Positions 18,114 to 28,066 of a stretch of 64,000 bases of DNA are shown here, one piece after another. The DNA is from Sediminitomix flava. Lineage in GTDB: Bacteria; Bacteroidota; Bacteroidia; Cytophagales; Flammeovirgaceae. The first letter of the stretch is position 1. Each line of letters begins with the position of its first letter. Location: the NCBI RefSeq assembly GCF_003149185.1, contig NZ_QGDO01000011.1, forward strand, positions 98,294-162,293. The letters run 5' to 3'. The notes below the pieces were generated by a model. It was not told where the DNA came from and ran no database searches. It saw nothing but the letters and a program-made list of their open reading frames with translations. The translations under genes were made by a program, and so were the position numbers.

Positions 18114-19877
18114 ATGACAAAATATACAACACTATACCTTTTCTTTTTACTTGCACTTATAGGCTGTGGACAATCTTCTGACACAGATTTTAGCACTCGC
18201 TTTGAAAAATCTGAAGGGAAAGAAACAGCAACCTACAATGAAACAATCGAGTACTTTGAGAAATTAGCTGATACAAGTCCATTTGTCAAATTACAGACCT
18301 TTGGTACTACCGATGCGGACAAACCTTTACACCTTGCTATTTTTGATTTCGATCAAGATTTCAACTTCAAAAAAAGCAGGACAAAGAAAAAAGCAATCGT
18401 CTTTATCAATAATGGGATACATCCTGGAGAACCAAGTGGTATAGATGCGTCTATGCTTTTCTATAGAGAATTAATCCAAAATGATTCTCTACGTCAGCAA
18501 TTAAAAGATATCGTTATTGCTTCTGTTCCGATCTACAATATTGGTGGAGCTTTTAACCGTAGCAGTTTCAGTAGAGCAAATCAGCAAGGGCCAGATGCTT
18601 ATGGTTTTAGAGGTAACAGTAGAAATTTCGATCTGAATAGAGATTTCATTAAGCTTGACTCTGAAAATGCAAAGACATTCACACGAATCTACCAACTTAT
18701 TCAACCCGATGTTTTCTTAGATACACATACCAGTAATGGTGCCGATTACCAGCACATCATGACGCTGCTTACAGGACAAATCGAAAAAATGGGTGAAGAT
18801 GTAGGTAGCTATGTGCGATCAACTTTTGAGCCTTTATTATATCAAGAAATGCATGAAAAGGGTTTTCCTATGGTTCCTTACGTCCATTCTTTGGGTAAAA
18901 CTCCAGATACAGGAATTACTGCTTTTTACGATTCACCTAGATATTCGACTGGATATTCAGCGACATTTCATGCGCTTTCTTTTATCACAGAAACACATAT
19001 GCTGAAAACTTACAAGCAGCGAGTTGATGCGACTTATGCTTTTATTGAAACTCTAATAAAAACTACTGCAACTGAAAAAGAGACGATCAAAAGTCTTAGA
19101 GAGAAAGCAATTACAAAGGCTAAAACTGCAGATGAATTTACCTTGCATTGGGAAATTGATACAAGTCGTTATGACATGATTCCATTTAAAGGCTATACAG
19201 CTAAGTATAAACCAAGTCTAATTAGTGGAAAAGAACGTTTATACTACGATCGAAATGAGCCTTGGGAAAAAGAAATTCCATACTATAGCTATTACACGCC
19301 TGTACAAAAGATAAAGACACCTAAAGCCTACATTATTCCAAAAGCGTGGAAAGAAGTTATCAGAAGGTTGCAAGTCAACAAGGTTAAAATGAGTCCAATT
19401 TCAGAGGATACAACTATGATGGTCACAGCTTACAGAATAGCCGACTTGAATACTGTAAAATCTCCTTTCGAGGGTCATTACTTGCATTATCAGACTAAAA
19501 CTGAAACTATTCAAACGGAGATTTCTTTCAAAAAAGGAGATTGGCTTATCCCTCTGAACCAAGACCGTAATCGTTTCATTGTAGAAGTTTTAGAGCCTTC
19601 TGCCCCAGATTCTTATTTCAATTGGAATTTCTTTGACACTATTTTACAGCAAAAAGAATGGTATTCTTCTTATGTTTTTGAAGATTTGGCGGTACAATAT
19701 TTAGAAGAGCATCCAGAAATCAGGGCTAAACTTGAAGCCAAAAAACTTGAAGACCCTGCCTTTGCTGAAAATGGTGCTTCTCAACTTTATTTTGTTTATA
19801 AACAAACACCTTATTACGAAAAAGAGCATTTAAGATATCCTATTTTCAGAGTAGAAAAAGAAGCACTAGCATTATAA
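18114..19877 (+). CDS. M14-family zinc metallopeptidase lipoprotein
   Basis: The ATG at 18114 is preferred to an in-frame TTG 18 bp upstream because it directly begins the lipoprotein signal (LALIGC). The ~587-residue product carries the M14 carboxypeptidase zinc site: NNGIHPGEPSG (His and Glu ligands, ~residue 105) and the third ligand His in THTSNGADYQH (~residue 215). Also present are the conserved NRDFIK and RGNSRNFDLN stretches. It is likely anchored in the envelope and acts on peptides outside the cytoplasm. The C-terminal ~250 residues are family-specific. Substrate is unknown. Monocistronic. Confidence 0.88.
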   Translation: MTKYTTLYLFFLLALIGCGQSSDTDFSTRFEKSEGKETATYNETIEYFEKLADTSPFVKLQTFGTTDADKPLHLAIFDFDQDFNFKKSRTKKKAIVFINNGIHPGEPSGIDASMLFYRELIQNDSLRQQLKDIVIASVPIYNIGGAFNRSSFSRANQQGPDAYGFRGNSRNFDLNRDFIKLDSENAKTFTRIYQLIQPDVFLDTHTSNGADYQHIMTLLTGQIEKMGEDVGSYVRSTFEPLLYQEMHEKGFPMVPYVHSLGKTPDTGITAFYDSPRYSTGYSATFHALSFITETHMLKTYKQRVDATYAFIETLIKTTATEKETIKSLREKAITKAKTADEFTLHWEIDTSRYDMIPFKGYTAKYKPSLISGKERLYYDRNEPWEKEIPYYSYYTPVQKIKTPKAYIIPKAWKEVIRRLQVNKVKMSPISEDTTMMVTAYRIADLNTVKSPFEGHYLHYQTKTETIQTEISFKKGDWLIPLNQDRNRFIVEVLEPSAPDSYFNWNFFDTILQQKEWYSSYVFEDLAVQYLEEHPEIRAKLEAKKLEDPAFAENGASQLYFVYKQTPYYEKEHLRYPIFRVEKEALAL

Positions 19878-19882
19878 AATTT

Positions 19883-19920
19883 GAAAACGGCATAAATCAG
19901 TTTTATGCCGTTTTCTTTTT
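19883..19920. terminator. Bidirectional intrinsic terminator
   Basis: GAAAACGGCATAAA pairs with TTTATGCCGTTTTC around a short loop, between the convergent M14 and HupE-like genes. Confidence 0.9.
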
Positions 19921-20908
19921 AGCAAAAAGCTGCTATTCGTTCTATAAACCAAAAAAATGCAACTGAACCAATCATATAGGCAGGTATCTTTTTTACCATT
20001 AAAGACACATTTGATAGTCGATTAAACAGCCCAAAAACAGCTAGCATTACAGATACAAAAGCAATCTGTCCTAGCTCAACACCGATATTAAAACACGCAA
20101 GTGCTACAGGTATTTCTACTTGAGGAAGCCCCACTTCGTGTAAAGCACTCGCAAAGCCCAAACCATGCAATAATCCAAAAGTGAAAGCTACTAACCAAGG
20201 TGACTTACTTGTCAAACTTTCTTTACCTTCTAAATTTTTTATTAACTCAACAGCTAAGAATACGATACTTAAAGCGATGACTGCCTCAACAGGTGGAGTG
20301 GGAATATAGATAACGCCCAAAACAGCTAAAGTTAAGGTAAAACTATGAGACAAAGTAAAAGCTGTTATCGCTCCCAATAGCTTTTTGAACCGTTTACAAA
20401 TCAGCAATAGGGCTAACACAAATAACAAGTGATCTATCCCTAACAAAATATGTTCGACACCCAATACTGTATAAGTCTCGGCTAGCTGTAGAGTACTTGC
20501 CGTCCCTTTTATCAATCCAGTATCTTGATCTGCTTGTAGCATCATTGTACTTCGCTCTCCATTCAGGTACTCGACACTGACCAATACATCAATCAAAGTT
20601 TTCTTCAGTCCATCAATAAAAATAGCAGTTCCTTCTAACGGTATTTCTGCAACTAACTCATATTTTGAGAAACTAGCACCTATCGATTTTTGAGGTCTCA
20701 TAAGTCTATTGAGTTGGATTCCTTCCTCAAAAACAGGATAAATTGGAGGAATCACATCTCTCATTCTAGGTACTTTCCAATAGACCTCATAAGTATCTGA
20801 ATCCTTCTGAATAATCTGTAGAAAAGCAGGGCGAATTTCGTGAGACCATGATTGAGAAGGCAACAAGAAAAGAATTATAAAAAGGAGGTAAGTAGATAGT
20901 TTTTTCAT
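19919..20908 (-). CDS. HupE/UreJ-family membrane protein
   Basis: This 329-residue protein has a signal peptide, a ~130-residue extracytoplasmic beta-rich domain (from SHEIRPAFLQI), then six membrane helices with HupE/UreJ_2 motifs. These are VLGVEHILLGIDHLLF, TLSHSFTLTLAVLG and FGLLHGLGFAS. The His/Asp residues in the first helix motif suggest metal binding. HupE/UreJ proteins are linked to nickel or other metal uptake in some bacteria, but this longer periplasmic form is uncharacterised. It lies 36 bp downstream of a parvulin-like gene on the same strand, so they are probably co-transcribed. Confidence 0.85.
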   Translation of the reverse strand: MKKLSTYLLFIILFLLPSQSWSHEIRPAFLQIIQKDSDTYEVYWKVPRMRDVIPPIYPVFEEGIQLNRLMRPQKSIGASFSKYELVAEIPLEGTAIFIDGLKKTLIDVLVSVEYLNGERSTMMLQADQDTGLIKGTASTLQLAETYTVLGVEHILLGIDHLLFVLALLLICKRFKKLLGAITAFTLSHSFTLTLAVLGVIYIPTPPVEAVIALSIVFLAVELIKNLEGKESLTSKSPWLVAFTFGLLHGLGFASALHEVGLPQVEIPVALACFNIGVELGQIAFVSVMLAVFGLFNRLSNVSLMVKKIPAYMIGSVAFFWFIERIAAFC

Positions 20909-20944
20909 ACAATTCGACTGATCAGAGTCTTAATTTTTCCAATA

Positions 20945-21820
20945 TCACCTTACTGATTTCAAACTATAATCTTCCGAGAGGAAATTTTCTTCAGGCAGTT
21001 CATCTACTGTAATCTTGTATTGCTCTTTCAATAAATGGTAGATTTCTTCAGCACTTTCCTTTTCCCTTTCATATCTCCAATCTCTCAAAACATCATCTTT
21101 TACTTGGTTTAGTGATGGAATTGGAGCTTCGACTTTTTCTTTGATAAATACCAAATGCATCCCCAACCCTGAAGTAACTGGGCCTATCCATTTTTCAGTT
21201 TCTACTGACTCAATAGACCTTACAAACTGTTCCCCTAATTGTCTGCCAAGATGGTATGTAGAAACCTTCTCATAATAAAAAGGAAATGAAAGCTGATCGC
21301 CTTTTCCTTCCACTTCATCAAAGGGTAGATTCTCTAAATCAGATAATAATTCTTTAGCATCTTTAATTGGGTTCTCTCTATGATCTCCCGTGAAGGTTAA
21401 TTGGTAAAGGCTATATTTTGCAGGTAATCTATACTCTTCTAAATGAGTTTTAAAGTATGACTCTAATTCTGATTCGGTAGGCTCCGTCATTCGCGCAAAA
21501 TCATTGGATAAGAACTGCATTTTTTGTGCTAATCGTCTTCTGATAATCTCATCATTATGATCTAAATTTATCTTCAAGGCTTCTCGATAAAAAACCTCTT
21601 GTTGAAGAAATTGATCTATGAGTTTTTGAAACTCGCTACTCGTTGGTTTACGTTTCCATTGCATTTCCCACTTAGCAATCATCTCTTTGAGGTCGCTACT
21701 ATCTACATGTATTTCGTCCTCTGCTTGATCAGTTTCAAGACCTATACTTTGGTAAACTAAAAAAATAAGACCTCCTATTAGTGCAAAATGCAATAGCGGT
21801 TCTTTCCAAAATTTCTGCAT
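20945..21820 (-). CDS. Parvulin-type (PpiC/SurA-like) peptidyl-prolyl isomerase, membrane-anchored
   Basis: This 291-residue protein has one N-terminal membrane helix (LLHFALIGGLIFLVYQSIGL), a SurA_N-like helical region (~residues 45-125) and a C-terminal parvulin-like domain. The latter ends with the family pattern WIGPVTSGLGMHLVFIKEK. It is predicted to act in the periplasm as a folding helper. Its position directly upstream of the HupE/UreJ gene (36 bp) suggests it assists that protein. The parvulin active site looks partly diverged, so chaperone rather than isomerase activity is possible. Confidence 0.8.
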   Translation of the reverse strand: MQKFWKEPLLHFALIGGLIFLVYQSIGLETDQAEDEIHVDSSDLKEMIAKWEMQWKRKPTSSEFQKLIDQFLQQEVFYREALKINLDHNDEIIRRRLAQKMQFLSNDFARMTEPTESELESYFKTHLEEYRLPAKYSLYQLTFTGDHRENPIKDAKELLSDLENLPFDEVEGKGDQLSFPFYYEKVSTYHLGRQLGEQFVRSIESVETEKWIGPVTSGLGMHLVFIKEKVEAPIPSLNQVKDDVLRDWRYEREKESAEEIYHLLKEQYKITVDELPEENFLSEDYSLKSVR

Positions 21821-21959
21821 AGGTTCTAGTTAATTTCATGTTTAAGGCTTGATAAAAAAATAAGCTATTTATGTTTGAATCACACAAATAGCTTTTTCAT
21901 TCTATACCTTGTTATATAAATAATCCCAAAGCAAAATATAATTCTTCTACCTCAAAGGA

Positions 21960-22454
21960 TTACTTATTGGTAAGTGCTGATTTATCAAAATGCAGAGGCA
22001 GTAAACTACCCAATGAAGGGAACAAATAATATTCTCCATTTTCCCATATCATAAGCAATGGGATTGGGCTTTCTTGTTTCATTTCATACTCAAACATTGC
22101 TTGTCTGCAAGCACCACAAGGGGCTGTTGCAACAAAATCTTGGGCATCTTTCGGCTTCCCAACTACTGCTATAGCTGTTATCTTCTGATCGGGATAGTTA
22201 CTCCCTGTCCAATAAATTGCAGATCTTTCTGCGCAGATTCCAGAAGGATAGGCTGCATTTTCTTGGTTACTCCCTGTAACTATTTCTCCATTTTCCAATT
22301 GTAATGCGGCTCCTACCTGAAAGTTTGAATATGGGGCATAAGCTTTTTCACTGATTTGCTCAGCAGCTTTCATTAGGTTTTGAAATTGAAGGGGTAAATC
22401 CGAAAAGGTTTCAAAGACTTCAATCTCTGTGGTAAGTTGTATTTTTTTCTTCAT
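21960..22454 (-). CDS. cdd: Cytidine deaminase
   Basis: The ATG at 22454 is chosen over an in-frame TTG 39 bp upstream; the product is 164 residues. It carries the zinc deaminase signature: SGICAERSAIYW (Cys ligand and catalytic Glu) and TAPCGACRQ (two Cys ligands). The substrate-binding AYAPYSNFQVGAAL and EGSNQENAAY-like segment (TGSNQENAAYPS) are also present. It deaminates cytidine and deoxycytidine in pyrimidine salvage. Length and all-Cys zinc coordination fit the small tetrameric bacterial type with a short N-terminal extension. Monocistronic. Confidence 0.92.
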   Translation of the reverse strand: MKKKIQLTTEIEVFETFSDLPLQFQNLMKAAEQISEKAYAPYSNFQVGAALQLENGEIVTGSNQENAAYPSGICAERSAIYWTGSNYPDQKITAIAVVGKPKDAQDFVATAPCGACRQAMFEYEMKQESPIPLLMIWENGEYYLFPSLGSLLPLHFDKSALTNK

Positions 22455-22590
22455 GTTGTGCTTTTTATCGTCACTGAAAGTAGTGATAAGCAATGGAATC
22501 GCTAAGGATTATATCAATTAAGTCCTAAAATTTTGCTTATTTACCAATGCTTAACATACTCAAAATAACACAAACCGATTAACAACAACA

Positions 22591-23955
22591 ATGAAACACA
22601 TATTATTGATTGGCGCTGGGCGATCGGCGACCACCCTAATTGACTATTTACTAGAACAAGCTGAAAGGTTAGATTGGTTTATCCGATTGGGAGACCGTGA
22701 TGAGACTTTAGCCCAAGAAAAAATAAAAGGAAGCTCAAGAGCAACCGCTTTTGGCATGGATGTGAAAAACACAGAACAACTGATTATTGAAATCAGACAA
22801 GCCGATGTTGTTATTTCTATGCTTCCTGCTTTTATGCACTTACAAGTTGCAGAGCTTTGTGTTGAATATAGAAAACACCTTGTAACGGCTTCTTATGTTT
22901 CTGAAGACATGAAGAAACTCAATGAGAAAGCGGAACAAAATGGTGTACTTCTTCTGAATGAAATTGGTCTTGACCCAGGTATTGACCATATGTCTGCGAT
23001 GAAACTTATTCATCATATTAAAGATGAAGGTCATAAAATTGAAGCTTTTGAATCTTTTACTGGTGGACTTTTAGCACCAGAAAGTGAGAAAGGAAATCCG
23101 TGGAAATATAAATTTACATGGAATCCTCGAAACGTAGTCTTGGCAGGTCAAGGCGGCTCTGTGAAATTTTTACACAATGGACGTCACAAATACATTCCTC
23201 CTTATCGACTTTTCAGACGTACTGAAATCTTAGACATTGAAGGCTTCGGTAAGTTTGAAGGCTATGCCAACAGAGATTCCTTAAGTTACATTAATATTTA
23301 TGGCTTACAAGGCACTCCTACGGTCTATAGAGGTACACTTCGTAGAGTAGGATTCTGTAGAGCTTGGCATATTTTCGTGATGCTTGGAGCTACCGATGAT
23401 AGCTATGTGATGGAGGATATAAAAGACATGACCTATCGTGAGTTTATCAATTCTTTCCTTCCTTATAATCCGAATGATTCTGTGGAGTTGAAGCTGATGC
23501 AATACCTTCATATTGATCAAGATTCGGATATTATGGAGAAACTAAGATGGTCTGGTATTTTCTCTGATAAAAGAATTGGATTGGAGTCTGCTACTCCTGC
23601 TCAAATCTTAGAGAAAATATTGATGGATAAATGGAAAATGGATTCTGATGACCGAGATATGATCGCGATGCTACACAAGCTGATCTATTTTGATGGTGTT
23701 TCTTATCGTAAAATCCTTTCTCATATGGTCATTGAAGGAAAAGACAGCATCCATACAGGAATGGCACAAACAGTTGGATTACCTGTTGGAGTTGCTACAA
23801 AATTGATTTTAGAAGGTGTTATTCGAGAAAAAGGAGTTCAAATTCCTGTAAAACCAGAAATTTATGAACCTGTTCTCAAAGAACTCGAACATTACGGAAT
23901 TCAGTTTATTGAACAAGATGAAATTTGTGAGATAGAAGCTGAAAGAACGATATAA
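22591..23955 (+). CDS. Saccharopine dehydrogenase family protein (LYS9-like)
   Basis: This 454-residue protein has an N-terminal Rossmann domain (LLIGAGRSATTLIDYLLEQA) and a saccharopine dehydrogenase C-terminal domain. The NEIGLDPGIDHMSAMKLI motif (~residue 125) and the SFTGGLLAPESEKGNPWKYK segment are hallmark sequences of glutamate-forming saccharopine reductases. It may act in lysine degradation or synthesis, or in a related amino-acid NAD(P) dehydrogenation. No LKR-like partner is nearby, so the pathway is not proven. It is monocistronic with a strong terminator. Confidence 0.87.
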   Translation: MKHILLIGAGRSATTLIDYLLEQAERLDWFIRLGDRDETLAQEKIKGSSRATAFGMDVKNTEQLIIEIRQADVVISMLPAFMHLQVAELCVEYRKHLVTASYVSEDMKKLNEKAEQNGVLLLNEIGLDPGIDHMSAMKLIHHIKDEGHKIEAFESFTGGLLAPESEKGNPWKYKFTWNPRNVVLAGQGGSVKFLHNGRHKYIPPYRLFRRTEILDIEGFGKFEGYANRDSLSYINIYGLQGTPTVYRGTLRRVGFCRAWHIFVMLGATDDSYVMEDIKDMTYREFINSFLPYNPNDSVELKLMQYLHIDQDSDIMEKLRWSGIFSDKRIGLESATPAQILEKILMDKWKMDSDDRDMIAMLHKLIYFDGVSYRKILSHMVIEGKDSIHTGMAQTVGLPVGVATKLILEGVIREKGVQIPVKPEIYEPVLKELEHYGIQFIEQDEICEIEAERTI

Positions 23956-23997
23956 AAAAATCCCCTTTCTTCTATTCATGAGGAAAGGGGATTTTTG
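23956..23997. terminator. Bidirectional intrinsic terminator
   Basis: AAAAATCCCCTTT pairs with AAAGGGGATTTTT around a 15-nt interval, between convergent genes. Confidence 0.9.
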
Positions 23998-24010
23998 TAT
24001 AAAATTGACT

Positions 24011-24640
24011 TTACTTCAATTGTACTGTCATTAATTTTCTTTTTTGCTTAGCTGACTTTCTAGCAAATGCACTCGTATCTGTATAGTCTAAATAAGTAAG
24101 TGCTCCAGTGTACTTACCTTCAACCTTTTTCCCTTCTAGGTTAATACCATTAAACGACAACTCATAAGTTTCTCCATTTTGCGTTACGGTAAGTGCTCCG
24201 TTAACCAATAGACTACCTTCTGCATCCTCAATATCCTCTAATGCTGGAGACCAGTTAGTAGCATATAGTGCATAATCAAATGTCATTGATGGTTGCAACT
24301 CATCATTAAACTCAAATGGATAAGTTCCTTCAGATAGCCTATCCTCGCTATCTGAAAACAGTTCAAAGTAAATAAATTCTCCAGAACCTGTTGGTTCTGA
24401 ATCTCCATCCGAAGAGATCTTAATGCCTTTAGAAACTAATGATAGATCAAGGTTATACCCTTCATGCCAATCATCAGTACCGTAGTTCTCCAACATACCT
24501 TGAGATAATTCATAAGTATCATCGCCTACTTTAAAATAGTTGGCCGGTAGTTCATCTCCTTCATCTGTAGCTTCTTCACAAGCAAAAAGTCCAAATGAAA
24601 GTGCCAATACAGTTACGATAGTGTGAAAAAATGATTTCAT
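24011..24640 (-). CDS. Secreted acidic lipoprotein of unknown function
   Basis: This 209-residue protein has a lipoprotein signal (LSFGLFAC), then an acidic stretch (EEATDEGDE) consistent with surface export in Bacteroidota. The mature part is beta-rich, with short strands such as GSLLVNGALTVTQNGETYEL and NGINLEGKKVEGKYTGAL. This is the pattern of a small lipocalin-like or sandwich fold in uncharacterised Bacteroidota proteins. It lies 175 bp downstream of the DUF4249 gene on the same strand. It may belong to the receptor operon or be read from its own promoter. Confidence 0.6.
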   Translation of the reverse strand: MKSFFHTIVTVLALSFGLFACEEATDEGDELPANYFKVGDDTYELSQGMLENYGTDDWHEGYNLDLSLVSKGIKISSDGDSEPTGSGEFIYFELFSDSEDRLSEGTYPFEFNDELQPSMTFDYALYATNWSPALEDIEDAEGSLLVNGALTVTQNGETYELSFNGINLEGKKVEGKYTGALTYLDYTDTSAFARKSAKQKRKLMTVQLK

Positions 24641-24815
24641 AGTTTTTAGTTTAAATATTTAGAGTATTAAAAAAATGATTGGCACCAAGAAGTAGACTTA
24701 TCAAAGCATATAAAAACTAATTATTTTATTTTAAACTTTTAATACTATTTTTTACAAAATGGTCTATGAATAATGTAAAAATACAGCTACAAAATTCACA
24801 TAGATTAATATTAGA

Positions 24816-25697
24816 CTATCGTTTAAATACAGTCTTCGTAGCTAAATCTACCAATGCGATATCCGATAAGTGAAGATTGAAAAATCCTAAACCATTCGTC
24901 ACGTTTGATGGATAATTAACAGGTTCAATCAATACATCATTTACAATTCCCTGAGATTGATTTCTTAACTCCAAATACTCATGATATTCTTGGCTTATAT
25001 TGGCCATAGAAATCATTAGTGTATCCGAAGGATTATAGTTCTGATAAAAAGTTTCTAGATACATTGGGCGACCATCTTCTGGAATATCTTTATCTGTAAA
25101 TAAAAAAGTGAATGGCTGATCCATGATAAAGTCTTCTATTTTTTGACTCTGTGACATTGAAACTCTTTGAATACTCATCATATACCAATTATCCTGATCG
25201 GGGTCGTCAAATGAAAATTCGATAGCCAAATTCATTTCATCATTTTTCTGAACAAGATCCGCTTCTATCTTATCAAAATTCACCCTTGGTAGTACCTTAG
25301 ATTCGGCATAAAGCTCTTTCCCGTTTACATCTTTTATTTTTAATGCATAGGTTTCTAATTCTTCCAACTCCATAACACCCAATGCTGCATAAAGACCACT
25401 GCCCAGAATTTCTAAAGTATCATGTGCATGGTTTGAAGCTAAAATTACCTCGGCATCTTTTAAGACAATCTGATCTTCATATTTCTGAAAAATCTCTGCG
25501 GGATCTTTTGACGCTTCTCCAATGAGTCTGGCATCAAAGGTTTTAGTGAGTGCTATTGTCACATATTCTGAAGGAATATACTGAGATGAAACTACTATTT
25601 CGTTTGGTGGTGCTGGAAAGTCTACTACGGCTAAAGGTTCTGGCATACACGAAGCCAAAAAAGCTGTTCCGCAAACAAGCGATAGTACTTTGTTCAT
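24816..25697 (-). CDS. DUF4249 domain lipoprotein (receptor partner)
   Basis: This 293-residue protein has a lipoprotein signal ending in AFLASC. A DUF4249 body follows, with IVVSSQYIPSEYVTIALTKT early and an N-terminal beta domain (VILASNHAHDTLEI). The C-terminal part has the FYQNYNPSDTLMISMANISQ segment, where the family has a conserved SxSxE/Y strand. In Bacteroidota these proteins are encoded next to TonB-dependent receptors, as here (65 bp downstream of one), and are thought to be surface-exposed partners. The ligand is unknown. Confidence 0.82.
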   Translation of the reverse strand: MNKVLSLVCGTAFLASCMPEPLAVVDFPAPPNEIVVSSQYIPSEYVTIALTKTFDARLIGEASKDPAEIFQKYEDQIVLKDAEVILASNHAHDTLEILGSGLYAALGVMELEELETYALKIKDVNGKELYAESKVLPRVNFDKIEADLVQKNDEMNLAIEFSFDDPDQDNWYMMSIQRVSMSQSQKIEDFIMDQPFTFLFTDKDIPEDGRPMYLETFYQNYNPSDTLMISMANISQEYHEYLELRNQSQGIVNDVLIEPVNYPSNVTNGLGFFNLHLSDIALVDLATKTVFKR

Positions 25698-25762
25698 ACT
25701 TGAGGTATTTAGGTTAATAGCTGGTTATTAGGTTTGGATGTTTGTTAGTTTGTTGTCGTTGC

Positions 25763-28066
25763 TTATAATGAAAAACTCACATTCATAAACGGTAACATAC
25801 CAAATAATCCGGGTTGTTCATATCTGTAGGTGTTTGCATCTCGGTCATAGCTCAAGACGATTCCTACAGGAGATGTTCTATTGTAAACATTGTATGCCCC
25901 CGCAACAATTTTCCATTGTACCTTTTTTTCAGGTTTACTACTAAACTCTACACTCAAATCTAAACGATGTACATCCGCCAACTTCACACCATTTCTTGAA
26001 GAGTAAACAGGTACAATATCAACGACAGTTGAAACTGGGTTCAAGGTCAAATACCTAGCAATGATTGGTGTAAATCGGGCTCCTGATAAGTATTCCCATG
26101 TGCCCGATAATTTCCAACGAGGGTGTAAAATGTAATTTCCAACAATAGAGACATTATGTCTACGGTCATATCTTGATGGAAACCAAGCGCCATAATTGAT
26201 ATCACTAAATTGTCGTTCAGACTTAGCCAATGTGTAAGCTATCCAACCTGTGAACTTCCCTTCTTTTTTACGGAGAAGAACTTCCATACCTAACGAACGG
26301 CCTTCTCCTTGTAATAAGATGTCATCAAACTCCGTAGAAAATTGGGCATTACTACCTTCTTTATACTCTACTAGATTGTTCAACTTCTTATAGAAAAATT
26401 CTAAGGTAAATAAGCTTTTCCATTTGGGTAGATTTCTATGATAGCCAACTGTGACTTGGTGAGAATTCTGAGGTTTTACAATCTCGTTACTCGGGTACCA
26501 AATATCAGTAGGCAGAGCTACTGAAGAATTTGACAGGCGATGTAAATACTGATTCATTCTCGAATAACTCATTTTCACAGACTCTTTATCTGTCAAAGAT
26601 AGTGTCATCAATGCTCTTGGTTCAAAGCCTATATATGCACTTTCAGCAAGTACAGCAGAAGAAACCCTAAAACCCAAAGTCGCTTGTATTCTATCTGTCA
26701 GTTGTCTTTCGTGCGAGACAAAAGGTGCGATTTCATGCATAAACTTGGAATTACTACGCTGATTAGGTACTACATTACTCACATCTCCCTCTGACAAAAC
26801 CGTGTAAGGACTTAGTGCATGCATCGTGTAATCTACTCCCGTCTTCCAAAGGTTATTTTTCCCATCATAGTAATCCACTGTATTCTTAAAACCTAAGGAA
26901 CGAATGCTGTACGAAATATTCACCAATTCATTTTGATCTACGTTTCTTAGGTTATATGAAAAACCACTAGAAGTTAAAGCCGACGATAAACTTAACTTAG
27001 GAGAAAAGGTATGTTTCCAGTTCAGTGCATAAGCATCGTTTTTATTGATCAAACCTGTATTTGAGTCAAAATCTCCCGTTTCTATCGCCATAATATCATC
27101 TCCTTTAAAAGCAGAAAATGAGATGGTATTATTTTTATTGGCCTTGTAGGTTATTTTACCATTTACGTCATAGAAATAATAAGGTAAATCTTGACCTGTA
27201 GCTTCAGCAACCTTATCGGCATAAGTTCTTCTTCCTGCTAAAGAGATCGATAATTTATCTTTTACAATTGGTGTTTCAATCGCTAATTGAGAAGCCAAAG
27301 AACCTATCTCTCCTTTCATTCGGAACTGTTGAAGGTCTGGGTCTTTTGTATTCACTTTCATCACTGAAGAAAGACGTCCTCCATCACTTGCATTAAAACC
27401 TCCAGTTGTAAGTGTCACATCATTCAATACTGCCGAATTAAATACAGACATAAAACCAAAAAGGTGACCTGCATTATACACTATTGCATTATCCAATAGT
27501 ACTAAGTTCTGATCGGCATCTCCCCCTCTCACAAACATATCAGAAGAACCTTCAAAACCTTTTCCTACACCGGGTAGTAGTTGAGTAACTTTAATGGGGT
27601 CAAAGTTTCCTGCTATGGACGGAATGTTTTCCATTTCCTCAATGGAAATCGCTATTACACTTACCTCATTGGTTTGAATCTTTTGTTCCCATTCTGAGAC
27701 GGTTACTTCCACCTCACCCAATACATTTTCTTCAATAGCTAGGAAAGGATTCCAAGTTTCGTTTTTCTGAAAATCGATCTTCTTTCGTTGAGTTGCAAAA
27801 CCCACGACACTTACCACTACCTCAAATGTCCCTTTGGGAACGTGAAAGGAAAATTTACCATCGAAATCTGATGCCATCCCGATGCTTGTACCTTCCAAAA
27901 ATACAGATGCAAAAGGCACCACTTCTCCAGTCTGAGCATCTTTAATCACTCCACTAAAGGTAAAAGGCTTACTTTCTTGTGCTTGTGCAACACAGATATT
28001 GATTCCATACAGGAATAATAATATAAAGGAATACTTGATGATGTAATGGGAGTAAACTTTGGTCAT
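25763..28066 (-). CDS. TonB-dependent outer-membrane receptor with carboxypeptidase-like N-domain
   Basis: This 767-residue protein has a signal peptide, then a carboxypeptidase-regulatory-like domain (~residues 35-120, FSGVIKDAQTGEVVPFASVF). The plug domain follows, with DMFVRGGDADQNLVLLDNAI and VYNAGHLFGFMSVFN. A beta-barrel with many aromatic-ended strands closes with GMLPFMNVSFSL. It imports an unidentified ligand across the outer membrane using TonB energy. The cognate DUF4249 lipoprotein gene follows after 65 bp. No FecI/FecR-type regulator is adjacent. Confidence 0.9.
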   Translation of the reverse strand: MTKVYSHYIIKYSFILLFLYGINICVAQAQESKPFTFSGVIKDAQTGEVVPFASVFLEGTSIGMASDFDGKFSFHVPKGTFEVVVSVVGFATQRKKIDFQKNETWNPFLAIEENVLGEVEVTVSEWEQKIQTNEVSVIAISIEEMENIPSIAGNFDPIKVTQLLPGVGKGFEGSSDMFVRGGDADQNLVLLDNAIVYNAGHLFGFMSVFNSAVLNDVTLTTGGFNASDGGRLSSVMKVNTKDPDLQQFRMKGEIGSLASQLAIETPIVKDKLSISLAGRRTYADKVAEATGQDLPYYFYDVNGKITYKANKNNTISFSAFKGDDIMAIETGDFDSNTGLINKNDAYALNWKHTFSPKLSLSSALTSSGFSYNLRNVDQNELVNISYSIRSLGFKNTVDYYDGKNNLWKTGVDYTMHALSPYTVLSEGDVSNVVPNQRSNSKFMHEIAPFVSHERQLTDRIQATLGFRVSSAVLAESAYIGFEPRALMTLSLTDKESVKMSYSRMNQYLHRLSNSSVALPTDIWYPSNEIVKPQNSHQVTVGYHRNLPKWKSLFTLEFFYKKLNNLVEYKEGSNAQFSTEFDDILLQGEGRSLGMEVLLRKKEGKFTGWIAYTLAKSERQFSDINYGAWFPSRYDRRHNVSIVGNYILHPRWKLSGTWEYLSGARFTPIIARYLTLNPVSTVVDIVPVYSSRNGVKLADVHRLDLSVEFSSKPEKKVQWKIVAGAYNVYNRTSPVGIVLSYDRDANTYRYEQPGLFGMLPFMNVSFSL

